Below, piece after piece: positions 1-6,708 of a stretch of 20,943 bases of DNA. The stretch comes from JAADHY01 sp964428935 (GTDB taxonomy: Bacteria > Planctomycetota > Planctomycetia > Planctomycetales > Planctomycetaceae), in contig CAYSAG010000060.1 in NCBI GenBank assembly GCA_964428935.1, positions 1 to 20,943 on the forward strand, in the 5' to 3' direction. The first letter of the stretch is position 1. Each line of letters opens with the position of its first letter. The notes under the pieces were generated by a model. The model made no database searches. It worked only from the letters and a program-made list of their open reading frames with translations, and was not told where the DNA came from. A program made the translations under genes and the position numbers.

Positions 1-313
1 CGAAGCGCTCCACATCCAGCACCCAGATCACCGCGCCGCCCCGCCGCACCTCGCCCCGCTGCAACGCCGCCGGCTGCCGCTTGCCACGAATCGTCACCGA
101 CCGGCCGGAGCAAGTAATCTCCACGTCGTCCGGCTTGTACCCGGGAAGACTCACCACCAGCGCCACCCCGTCCGTCCCCTGCCAAACGTTGACCGGCGGT
201 GTGCGCGGTGACTCGCCCAGCAACGTCCTGGGCAGCTCTTCGAACAGTCGGTCCATTTCGCGCCGCAGCGCGTCTAGTTCGGCAAACGGGTTCCAACCAA
301 ACACCTCGGCCAT
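1..313 (-). CDS. Hsp20/alpha-crystallin family small heat shock protein (N-terminal part)
   Basis: Only the first 104 codons are inside the window; the gene runs off the left edge. ATP-independent holdase chaperones of this family bind unfolding proteins in the cytoplasm as oligomers. The N-terminus has the usual amphipathic start (NPFAELDALRREMDRLFEEL, residues 8-27). It is followed by the beginning of an alpha-crystallin domain from about residue 40: PPVNVWQGTDGVALVVSLPG, then a PDDVEIT strand and a VTIRGKR strand. The C-terminal I-x-I tail motif cannot be seen. The ATG is supported by a purine-rich ribosome binding site (AAGAGGGG) about six bases upstream. I found no CIRCE or clear heat-shock promoter upstream. 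The family call is firm; the exact class is not determinable from half a protein. Confidence 0.9.
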   Translation of the reverse strand, partial: MAEVFGWNPFAELDALRREMDRLFEELPRTLLGESPRTPPVNVWQGTDGVALVVSLPGYKPDDVEITCSGRSVTIRGKRQPAALQRGEVRRGGAVIWVLDVERF

Positions 314-740
314 GACGTCCCCTCTTTCTGGTTGAACTGAGTGACACGGGCATCGGACCGCGCTGGAGAAAGGCTTTGGCCCGCCACGGGCCTTGGCCGC
401 AGACGCAGCGCACGACTTCAGCGGCCGTTCGCACACAGCATGCCAGCGACAGCGGTCGGCTGCGGCCCCACGTCCGACCCGGACCAGAACACTCGCCGCA
501 AGCCTTGGGGTAGTCGGAACTTAGCACAAGAAGCCTCGACAAAGGCTGGCGTCAAAGAAGACACGTCCGGCCCGTCGAGTCATTCTGGCAGGAGGCCGGC
601 CGGAAAGGAGAAGCTGCCAAAGTGACAACCAGCGGACGAACAGTCGGCTGCCTCGCGGCCCGTGCCCACATCGCCCGCCGCTGTCGCTCAACTCAACCGC
701 CAGCAGCCGACCCACTCAGTCAGCCACGTACCCGAACCGC
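314..740. other. Gene-free stretch between hsp20 and the small Cys protein
   Basis: About 430 bases with no convincing gene. Short open frames occur on both strands, but their products are Arg/Pro/Ser-rich and lack ribosome binding sites, as expected of GC-rich noncoding DNA. The stretch should carry the hsp20 promoter (reading leftward) and the end of the small-protein transcript. I see no strong -35/-10 pair and no CIRCE element; an isolated TTAGCAC near 529 has no matching second half. Confidence 0.5.
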
Positions 741-1016
741 TCAGCCGCGCTGCCAAAACAGCCGGTCTGTCGTAATGATTTTGCTTCGGTACGCGCAGTT
801 CAGGCAGTACCGTTCCTCGCCGCGCTGCAAGTAGATTTCGCCGGGCACAATCAAGTGGAAATGGTCTTCTCCCGGGTTCTTCGAGTGACAGTACTCCCGC
901 TGGCCGCTGGTCATGATGCGGACTTCCCAGCCGGCCGGTCGAGGCACGTAGAGCCGCAGGTCGCCTCGTTCGGGAAGGCTGAGGTCTCGTGTTTCTTGAG
1001 GGGAGCCGGTTGCCAT
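741..1016 (-). CDS. Small Cys-containing protein of unknown function
   Basis: A 91-residue protein if it starts at the ATG chosen here. I do not recognise the family. It carries Cys43-His44 and a later C-x2-C pair (Cys71, Cys74), with further histidines at 52 and 54. This could be a small zinc site, but that is inference. The C-terminal half has a normal amino-acid mixture (Tyr, Ile, Phe, Trp, Lys), unlike the Arg/Pro-rich products of noncoding frames here, which supports it being real. The frame stays open upstream to a TTG at 1151, two bases beyond the stop of the upstream dehydrogenase gene, so a translationally coupled 136-residue form is possible. The ATG is preferred because the extension is low-complexity, and an AGGAA lies upstream of the ATG, though rather far away. 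It is probably co-transcribed with the dehydrogenase gene. Confidence 0.6.
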   Translation of the reverse strand: MATGSPQETRDLSLPERGDLRLYVPRPAGWEVRIMTSGQREYCHSKNPGEDHFHLIVPGEIYLQRGEERYCLNCAYRSKIITTDRLFWQRG

Positions 1017-1152
1017 TTTCTGCCGTTGTTCCTGCGCTGAAACCGCCGCTGTCGGTGCTCGCGCACTGCCGCTCGGCCGTTGCAGCAGCCAGCCGAGGAA
1101 GGTTGTTCCGGGACTCGCCCCCGGGTCAAAGCGCGTCTGAGCGTCGGCCAAG

Positions 1153-2232
1153 TCAGTCGGTTTGTCCGGCGGCGTCTTCTGCCGTCGGCAGTTCCACGCC
1201 CAGCCGCTCGGCCAGCTGGACCAAGGCCCGCCAGTTGCCTTCGTCTAGTTCGATTCCGGCCTGCGAGCGTTGACGAGCCGTCCGTCTTTCCGGGTCGCCC
1301 GGCAAGACAATTTCCTCCACGCCGTCGATTCGCGGAACCGTTCGGACGTACGTCTCCAGTTGCTGCACCTCTTTTTCCAAATGCTCGAACCCGGCGAATT
1401 GTTCTGGGTCCAGCACGAGAAAGAAGACGCAGTTCCCCAGCGGCGGCGGTGGGTCCGGGTGAGCCGTTCGGCCACCGGACAGTCCCCCGGCCAGCATTTC
1501 AATCATGAGGGCCAAGCCGAAGCCCTTGTAAGCCTGAGCCCCACCCATGGGCAGAATGGACCCAGGTGGGTCGGCGTACAACTGGTTGGGGTCGGTGGTG
1601 GGACGCCCTTCGGAGTCGAGCAGCCAGCCGGGCGGAACCGACTCGCCGGCAATTCGTTTCACCCGCACCTTGCCTTCCGCCGTCACACTGGTGCTGAAGT
1701 CCAAAATGAACGGCCCTTCCCGGCCGCCGGGCACTCCAATGCACAGCGGGTTTGTTCCCAGTCGCGGCCGCTTGCCGCCGACCGGAGCCACTCGTTGAGC
1801 CGCTCCGTGGTTGTTCACACACAAAATGCAAGCCAGCCGACGTTCGGCCTGCACTTCGGCGTACTCGCCCAGCCGACCAATGTGACCGCAACGCCTCAAC
1901 GTTCCACAAGCCACGCCCACCCGCTTGGCTTTTTCCGCCAACCGGTCGGCCAACTCGTGACACAACACCTGCCCCAGTCCCCAGCCGCCGTCGGCGACCA
2001 ACACGGCCTCCGTTTCGCGCACCACTTCCAGCCTTGCCGCCGGGTTAATTCGCCCCGCCTCAATGGCTTCCACGTAGTACGGAATTCGCATGACCCCGTG
2101 CGACTCGTAACCGCACAGGTTGGCTCGGACCAAGCTGGCGGCCACACGTTGAGCGTTCTGACGGGGAACTCCACCGGCCGTCAGCAGTTCTTCCGCCAGC
2201 CGCTGCAAAGTTTCTGCTCGAAAGCGTGGCAC
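1153..2232 (-). CDS. Malate/L-lactate dehydrogenase family (Ldh_2) oxidoreductase
   Basis: A 359-residue NAD(P)-dependent 2-hydroxyacid dehydrogenase of the MDH2/LDH2 family, whose members (malate, L-sulfolactate, ureidoglycolate and similar dehydrogenases) are cytoplasmic and not homologous to classical MDH/LDH. Family marks are GYESHGVMRIPYY (residues 41-53, with the conserved His45), CGHIGRLGEYA (115-125), the GKRPRLGTNPLCIG segment (153-166), ILDFSTS (176-182) and the Gly-rich YKGFGLALMIEMLAGGLSG near 235-253. Length matches the family (about 330-360). It starts with GTG, supported by an AGGA ten bases upstream; the N-terminal RAETLQRLAEELLTAGGV helix is typical. The substrate cannot be read from sequence alone, and the only close neighbour downstream is a small protein of unknown function, so the context does not settle it. 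Confidence 0.92.
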   Translation of the reverse strand: MPRFRAETLQRLAEELLTAGGVPRQNAQRVAASLVRANLCGYESHGVMRIPYYVEAIEAGRINPAARLEVVRETEAVLVADGGWGLGQVLCHELADRLAEKAKRVGVACGTLRRCGHIGRLGEYAEVQAERRLACILCVNNHGAAQRVAPVGGKRPRLGTNPLCIGVPGGREGPFILDFSTSVTAEGKVRVKRIAGESVPPGWLLDSEGRPTTDPNQLYADPPGSILPMGGAQAYKGFGLALMIEMLAGGLSGGRTAHPDPPPPLGNCVFFLVLDPEQFAGFEHLEKEVQQLETYVRTVPRIDGVEEIVLPGDPERRTARQRSQAGIELDEGNWRALVQLAERLGVELPTAEDAAGQTD

Positions 2233-2856
2233 GGGCAGGTTTCCTGTCCGAGACGTGGTCCGGTTCCTACTGCGTGTTGCCGACAGACAGTGGAGTCGTG
2301 TTTGCGGGCGAGCCGTCGTCAGACCGAACTCGGGGGTCCCGTCCGTTCAGCGTCGCACGTCCGCTCGGCTCGCGCCGGCTCTTCTCCACCCTCGAAGCTC
2401 GACCACCGGCCGGTCCGCTGACACTTTAGCGGGTCGGAGCGAGGGTTTGCAGTCAACTTGCCAAAGCCAAGGCTTTCGGTCGGCCAGCGACCGCGGGCCA
2501 GTTCGCAAGGCGGCCAGCTTGTTTGGACGAGCGCCCGCATTCGTCGAACGCCCGGCTCGACGAGCCCGGCCCTCGGCTTTCGAACGACAAACCGGCGACC
2601 CGGCGTCACCACGGCTCCACGCCGACAGCCGGCCTTCCGGCGCGACGGACCGGTGAGAGAAGCCAGGTACGACTTGAAGCATTTTCCGCAATTTCGGCCT
2701 GTGTCGGCTGAAGCAGCCACGCAGACCCTACGGGTCGAGCCGCCCGAACCGCCCAGCGAAAAGATTCGCCGAGCCGCTTCCGATAACCCAAGGCGCCAAG
2801 ACGGTGGTCTTTCGCAACTTCTCGTTACTTCTCTGTTGCCGCACAAGAAGACAGCG
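2233..2856. other. Gene-free stretch between divergent dehydrogenase and conserved small protein
   Basis: About 620 bases between divergently transcribed genes. Long open frames cross it on both strands, one of them in frame with the next gene, but their products are Arg/Pro/Ser-rich and without family resemblance. I read these as GC-rich open-frame artefacts. The stretch must hold promoters for both flanking genes, yet no good -35/-10 pair stood out. There is no obvious RNA gene or repeat. Confidence 0.45.
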
Positions 2857-3153
2857 ATGATTGACTTCGTCGACGGAATCCACTCGCTGGCCGACCTGAA
2901 AGCCTTCATTCACCGGAAACTGTGCGAGAAAGAAAACCTGCTGCCAGAGGAATTCAGTCTTCTGGAAACCCAGTTGAAGCGCGGCGGCCGCACGTGTGGA
3001 ATGCGGTTCGCCATTAAGGGTCCACGAGCCGTTCGGCTGGGAGCCATTTGGGAAGCGGACCGCAACTGTGTCTACCTGTACGACTCGCGGGGCGTGCGGT
3101 TCCAGAAGCTGCAGCTTCGGAGCTGCTTGAAGCCGGTGGCCGCTGCGGACTAG
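2857..3153 (+). CDS. Conserved-looking 98-residue protein of unknown function
   Basis: A 98-residue soluble protein. It begins with a helical segment (SLADLKAFIHRKLCEKENLLPEEF, about residues 10-33). A compact beta-rich part follows: LLETQLKRGGRTCGMRFAIKGPRAVRLGAIWEADRNCVYLYDSRG. It reads like a genuine folded protein, and the RGGRxCGxxF...GPRxVRLGAIW pattern resembles a small planctomycete family as I remember it, but I know no function. The frame is open for 133 more codons upstream with Arg/Pro-rich content. I chose the internal ATG because sensible composition starts there; a weak AGAAGA lies just upstream. It converges with the metallophosphoesterase gene, 132 bases away, with no clear terminator between them. 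Confidence 0.75.
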   Translation: MIDFVDGIHSLADLKAFIHRKLCEKENLLPEEFSLLETQLKRGGRTCGMRFAIKGPRAVRLGAIWEADRNCVYLYDSRGVRFQKLQLRSCLKPVAAAD

Positions 3154-3285
3154 GTGAGGGCGTCCGAAGCTTGCAAAGCCAAGCTCTGCCGCGGCCGCAG
3201 CGTCGAGCACGAACTGGAGAGCACCGTGTCGGACGGAACGCCGCGTGCGTGCAGGAACGGCTCCGGCCTGCGTCTCCGGCTGAGC

Positions 3286-4050
3286 TCACCAGCGGCGTCT
3301 TTTCAGCTCGTACTGCTGGCCGTCCGAGTTGACCACGACCCACTCCGGCCAAAGAAAACAGCTCAACGGTCCGCGCAGTCCGCCCGTGGTGTCGACCAGG
3401 ACCTTGCCGTCCACGACTTCCACTCGCGGCACCTGCACGTGTCCCGACACTACCGTGAAAGGGCAGTCCGGCGGCAACTTGGCCCGCAAGATTGACTTCG
3501 AGCAAAGCCAGGTGGGTCGGTTGAGCGTGAAGTCTTTCTGCCGCAGGACGCGGAGCTGAGTCGGGAACGGCGTGTGCGGGTCCAGTCCGGCGTGCACGAA
3601 GAGCAGCTCCGGGTGCTCCAGGCACCACGGCAGGCTGACCAGGAACTTCTGGTGAGCTTCGGGCATGGCCAGCCGCAGGCCCGCGAGGTCTCCCACCGGC
3701 ACGCCGTACGAGGCGAACGTGGACGCAGCGTCGTAGTGCCGGACCCACCGCTCGTCCCAGTTCGTGTAAGAAGGGGTCGAAATGAGCTGCAGTGCTCCAC
3801 AGGCGGCGAAGTCGTGGTTGCCGCAAATGGCGGCCGTCTTGGGGTGAGTGCGAAACAGTTCCAGGACGAGGTCCAAGCCGCCTTTCGGGTCCGGGCCGCG
3901 GTCCAAGAAGTCGCCAATGAAAACCAGCCAGCGGTCGGAGTAGTCGGGCAGACGCTGCAAGGCGTCCAGCACCGCGCGGAGCTGCTCGACCTGCCCGTGC
4001 AGGTCTCCGACCACGGCGACCGGTCCTTCGATTTTTCGTGGGAGCTCCAC
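3286..4050 (-). CDS. Metallophosphoesterase (PPP-type/Ap4A-hydrolase-like)
   Basis: A 254-residue calcineurin-like phosphoesterase. All signature motifs of the two-metal active site are present in order: GDLHG (residues 15-19), GDFLDRG (46-52), GNHD (77-80), VHAG (152-155) and SGH (202-204). The GDxHG...GDxxDRG...GNHE/D layout is that of bacterial serine/threonine protein phosphatases and ApaH/PrpE-like nucleotide phosphatases. Which substrate it cleaves is not determinable here. No signal peptide is visible, so it is probably cytoplasmic. It starts with GTG, with a GGGACGG element upstream; no other start codon is available before the upstream stop. A TTGAGT/TAAATT promoter with 17-base spacing lies 140-170 bases upstream, just behind the stop of the TPR gene, suggesting its own transcript. 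Confidence 0.92.
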   Translation of the reverse strand: MELPRKIEGPVAVVGDLHGQVEQLRAVLDALQRLPDYSDRWLVFIGDFLDRGPDPKGGLDLVLELFRTHPKTAAICGNHDFAACGALQLISTPSYTNWDERWVRHYDAASTFASYGVPVGDLAGLRLAMPEAHQKFLVSLPWCLEHPELLFVHAGLDPHTPFPTQLRVLRQKDFTLNRPTWLCSKSILRAKLPPDCPFTVVSGHVQVPRVEVVDGKVLVDTTGGLRGPLSCFLWPEWVVVNSDGQQYELKRRRW

Positions 4051-4187
4051 CTTTTTCCGTCCCTTGCCCTCACGGCCACACTCTCTGCCGCCGAGCTGCT
4101 TCGACGTCGACGGCTTCCTGCCACGTCGCCGTGCTCTGGCCCAGCGGCTCCAGCACGCAACCGCGCCGGCTCGAGAAAAGAGACGGG

Positions 4188-4216
4188 AATTTACACGTTC
4201 ACCGAAAGCGACTCAA
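4188..4216 (-). promoter_or_regulatory. Candidate sigma70-type promoter for the metallophosphoesterase gene
   Basis: On the - strand a TTGAGT box (4216-4211) is followed after exactly 17 bases by TAAATT (4193-4188). Each box matches consensus at four of six positions. The pair sits in an AT-richer pocket directly behind the stop codon of the upstream TPR gene, leaving an untranslated leader of about 130 bases. Confidence 0.4.
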
Positions 4217-4222
4217 GCGGAA

Positions 4223-5551
4223 TCAGTCGCCGCGCAGTCGCAACCCCACCTGCTCCAGCTTGGCCCGGACTTCGTTCAGCGACGTCACGCCGAAGTTCTT
4301 GACGGCCAGCAGCTCGTCGGCCGAACGAGCAACCAGGTCGCCGACGGTGACAATTCCCAGTCGGCTCATGCACTTGCGGGCTCGCGCCGACAGCTTCAGG
4401 TCGGTGACGGGACGCGGCAGCCAGGCTTTCTGTTCCGGCGGCAGGTCGTCAAGGTCGAATCGAGCGGCTTGGCGAGCCGTGTGCCGGAACTGCCCAATTT
4501 CCAGCCCGTGCATTTCCATGAGCTCGCGAATTTCCTTGAGCGACGTCTCGCCAAAATTGCGGCTGGACAGCAGCTGTTCCTCGGTGACCCGCGTCAAGTC
4601 GCCCAACGTCCGAATGCCAAGCTGCTGCAGACAATTCCGGCTCCGCACGCTCAGCTCGAAGTCCGTCACCGGCCGGTTCAGCAGCAGCCGCAGCCGAGCC
4701 TCCTCCCGCAGCTCGTCCTCGCTGTACTCCATTCGCTCGGTCGCCTCGACGTCTTTCAGGAAGAGCCGAGCTCGCTGGTTGGTCGGGTCCGCCTGCAGCA
4801 CTCGGCGGAAACAGAACGCGGCGGCGGCGTAGTTCTCGACGTCTTCGTACAGCAGGCCCAAATTGACCAAGGCTCCCAAGTAGAACGGTGGACGCGACAA
4901 CGCCCGCTCGTAAAGCTCGATGGCTTCCCGTTCGTCGCCGTAGCGGGCGACGAAATTGGCCAAGGCGAACAACGCTCCCGGGTGGCGCGGGTCCATGTCC
5001 ACGGCCCGCTCCAGGTACTCCACGGCTCCGTACGTGTCGCCCCGGTCGGCCAGAATGCAGCCCATTTGGAAAGAGTACTCGGCCCGCGACGCTCCTTCCG
5101 GCAGCGTCCCTTTCAGCACCGCCTCGGCCTCGTCCAGTCGGCCCAGTGCGCGCAGTGAGCCGGCCCGTTTCAAGGCACACTCCACCGGGTCGTAGCCCAA
5201 CCGAGCCGCTCGGTCGAACCTCTCCGCCGCCCGCTCGTGTCGTTGCAGACTGGTCAACACCAACGCGTGGTAGAAGCAGGCCACGGCGTCGTCGGACGCG
5301 CGGCTCAAGTACCGGTCAGCCAGTCGGTGTTGTCCGAGCAGGTAGAGGCCAATGCCGACTTTGGCCAAGTCGTGCCGAGCGGGTCGGCTGGCCGAGTCGA
5401 CGCGGTTCCGCAATTGCTCGACCGCGTCTCGCACCTCGCTCACCTGGTTCGCACACAGAGCTTTGTAGAGCGTCGAGACTTCGGTCTTTCCAAAAGACGG
5501 TCGGTCGAGCAGCTCCTGGACGTCCACCCGGCCGAAGACTTCCACATTCAT
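4223..5551 (-). CDS. TPR protein with two tandem RNA polymerase alpha-CTD-like domains
   Basis: A 442-residue cytoplasmic protein. Residues about 60-265 are tetratricopeptide repeats; clear units include AEYSFQMGCILADRGDTYGA, HPGALFALANFVARYGDEREA and YLGALVNLGLLYEDVENYAA. Two domains follow that align well with the C-terminal domain of RNA polymerase alpha. The first spans 292-353 (NRPVTDFELSVRSRNCLQQLGIRTLGDL, ending RNFGETSLKEIRELM). The second spans 379-440 (PRPVTDLKLSARARKCMSRLGIVTVGDL, ending KNFGVTSLNEVRAKL). In the E. coli alpha-CTD, Arg265, Asn268 and Lys298 contact UP-element DNA. Repeat 1 keeps the first two (Arg303, Asn306); repeat 2 keeps only the arginine, and Lys298 is Thr in both. 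A role in transcription or DNA/protein docking is inference. ATG with a good AGGA site. Such fusions are, as I recall, typical of planctomycetes. Confidence 0.88.
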   Translation of the reverse strand: MNVEVFGRVDVQELLDRPSFGKTEVSTLYKALCANQVSEVRDAVEQLRNRVDSASRPARHDLAKVGIGLYLLGQHRLADRYLSRASDDAVACFYHALVLTSLQRHERAAERFDRAARLGYDPVECALKRAGSLRALGRLDEAEAVLKGTLPEGASRAEYSFQMGCILADRGDTYGAVEYLERAVDMDPRHPGALFALANFVARYGDEREAIELYERALSRPPFYLGALVNLGLLYEDVENYAAAAFCFRRVLQADPTNQRARLFLKDVEATERMEYSEDELREEARLRLLLNRPVTDFELSVRSRNCLQQLGIRTLGDLTRVTEEQLLSSRNFGETSLKEIRELMEMHGLEIGQFRHTARQAARFDLDDLPPEQKAWLPRPVTDLKLSARARKCMSRLGIVTVGDLVARSADELLAVKNFGVTSLNEVRAKLEQVGLRLRGD

Positions 5552-5693
5552 CGGTCCTCCCCCGCTTCCGACCCCACGACGCCCTTTTTTTCGGCGCGGC
5601 CCAACTCGCCGCCCGCCCTCACGTCGCTCCCCGGTTCTCGCCCCAGCCGCTCAACTCGGCCTGCTCGCAGCTTCGACAAAAAGAACGCGGTCC

Positions 5694-5721
5694 AGTTTAC
5701 TCCCGCGAACAGTCGAGGCAA
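5694..5721 (-). promoter_or_regulatory. Candidate promoter for the TPR/alpha-CTD gene
   Basis: On the - strand TTGCCT (5721-5716) and TAAACT (5699-5694) are separated by 16 bases; each matches the sigma70 consensus at four of six positions. The expected start near 5688 leaves a leader of roughly 135 bases. The same -10 sequence, TAAACT, occurs before the nfeD gene. Confidence 0.35.
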
Positions 5722-5849
5722 ACGTTCGGTTAGACGCTCCGTGCGGCCTTTCGGCCAGACCCCGTTCGCTCGCCGCCGGCCGACCGAAACCCCGGTGCCG
5801 ACCGACGGGCTCGACGCGTCGCAAAACGACCCGCTGGGGCCTTCCCGTC

Positions 5850-5878
5850 TTGACGGCGCAAGCGGGCTGGTCCAAAAT
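5850..5878 (+). promoter_or_regulatory. Candidate sigma70 promoter of the tetR-RND operon
   Basis: TTGACG (5850-5855, five of six consensus) is followed after 17 bases by CAAAAT (5873-5878, four of six). The expected transcription start, about 5885, falls inside the palindrome at 5880-5905, so a repressor bound there would block initiation. The GTG start of the TetR-like gene is only about 32 bases downstream. Confidence 0.5.
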
Positions 5879-5879
5879 G

Positions 5880-5905
5880 CCATTTGAAATGTTCATTTCA
5901 ATTGG
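5880..5905 (+). promoter_or_regulatory. Palindromic operator candidate for the TetR/CerR-like repressor
   Basis: A 26-base inverted repeat with a two-base centre. The core TTGAAATG-TT-CATTTCAA (5884-5901) has perfect eight-base arms. Allowing one mismatch (5883/5902), pairing extends to twelve-base arms. It overlaps the expected +1 of the upstream promoter and touches the GGAGG ribosome binding site (5904-5908). TetR-type dimers bind such palindromes and commonly repress their own operon. That this protein binds this site is inference from position and symmetry. Confidence 0.6.
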
Positions 5906-5916
5906 AGGTTTGAACT

Positions 5917-6660
5917 GTGTCAAGCGAACGCGACACGCGGCAGCGGCTGCTGGAAGCCGCCGGAGAGCTTTTTAGCCGAAAAGGCTTCGACGGCACGACG
6001 ACGAAGGAAATTTGCGAGCGGGCCGGAGTGAACATTGCCAGCGTCAACTACTACTTCGGCAGCAAGGAGAACCTGTACGTCGAAGCCGTCAAGGCGGCCA
6101 TGCCCAGCACCATTCACACCATTTCGAAGCTGCAGTGGCCGGAGGGGACGCCGGCGGAGCAGAAGCTGCGCGACTACATTCACGAAATGGTCCGGCACAT
6201 TGTCGGCCAGGACGTGCCACCTTGGAAGCAGCGGCTGGTCATGAGGGAAATGGCCAGTCCGCGGCCGGCCTGCGAGGCTTACTTCCGTCGGCACGTGCAA
6301 GTGAACTTCTCGAAGCTGCTGGAGATTGTCGACGAGCTGGTGCCTCCGACGACACCGTTGCACCGGAAGTACCAGTTTGCGCTCTCCGTGGTCGGCCAGT
6401 GCATTCACTACCGTGTGGCGTCGCGAATCATTCGGTCGCTGGTTCCTCACGAACTGTTTCGAACCTACTTCGACGCCGACCACTTGGCTCGACACATTAG
6501 CGAGGTGTGCCTGGCCGCGCTGGGTTTGATTCCGCCGCTTCTGGAGCAGTGGGACGGGCGGCGCGAGGACGGACGACGTCGGTCGGTCCGAGCCTCCTTG
6601 ACGGCCGGCTCGGCCGAGCCAGCTCCAGCCAACACCGCCGACCGCAACGACCACGCTTGA
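5917..6660 (+). CDS. TetR/AcrR family regulator with CerR-like C-terminal domain
   Basis: A 247-residue transcriptional repressor. The N-terminal helix-turn-helix is textbook TetR: TRQRLLEAAGELFSRKGFDGTTTKEICERAGVNIASVNYYFGSKENLYVEAV (about residues 7-58). The ligand-binding part resembles the CerR/YbiH (CecR) type: EMVRHIVGQDVPPWKQRLVMREMASPRPACEAYFRRHVQ, then a QFALSVVGQCIHYRVA helix. The last 40 residues are Arg/Ala-rich and probably disordered. It starts with GTG, chosen because a strong GGAGG lies eight bases upstream. It is the first gene of an operon with the membrane fusion protein (48 bases to its ATG) and the RND permease, so it most likely senses an efflux substrate and controls the pump. 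The palindrome just upstream is its likely operator. Confidence 0.93.
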   Translation: MSSERDTRQRLLEAAGELFSRKGFDGTTTKEICERAGVNIASVNYYFGSKENLYVEAVKAAMPSTIHTISKLQWPEGTPAEQKLRDYIHEMVRHIVGQDVPPWKQRLVMREMASPRPACEAYFRRHVQVNFSKLLEIVDELVPPTTPLHRKYQFALSVVGQCIHYRVASRIIRSLVPHELFRTYFDADHLARHISEVCLAALGLIPPLLEQWDGRREDGRRRSVRASLTAGSAEPAPANTADRNDHA

Positions 6661-6708
6661 GGCGTGCGTGTTCTTTTCGAAGGTCTGTTTTTTCGGACTG
6701 CAGCGGGC

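Larger units (their letters stand above)
5552..5916. other. Divergent control region between the TPR gene and the tetR operon
   Basis: About 365 bases between divergent genes. It contains a candidate promoter reading leftward into the TPR gene (5694-5721), a better one reading rightward into the tetR-like gene (5850-5878), and a long palindrome before the tetR start (5880-5905), each listed separately. Open frames across it give Arg/Ser/Pro-rich products and are not supported. Confidence 0.6.

Noticed and set aside
529..560. Possible CIRCE half-site (TTAGCAC) upstream of hsp20
   Set aside because: The second half, GAGTGCTAA, is absent at the required nine-base distance.
1270..2421. Long rightward open frame opposite the dehydrogenase
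   Set aside because: It is the antisense shadow of a clear Ldh_2 family gene; its product has no recognisable domain.
2458..2856. Upstream in-frame extension of the 98-residue protein
   Set aside because: The 133 extra codons are Arg/Pro/Ser-rich with no motif; sensible composition begins at the ATG at 2857.
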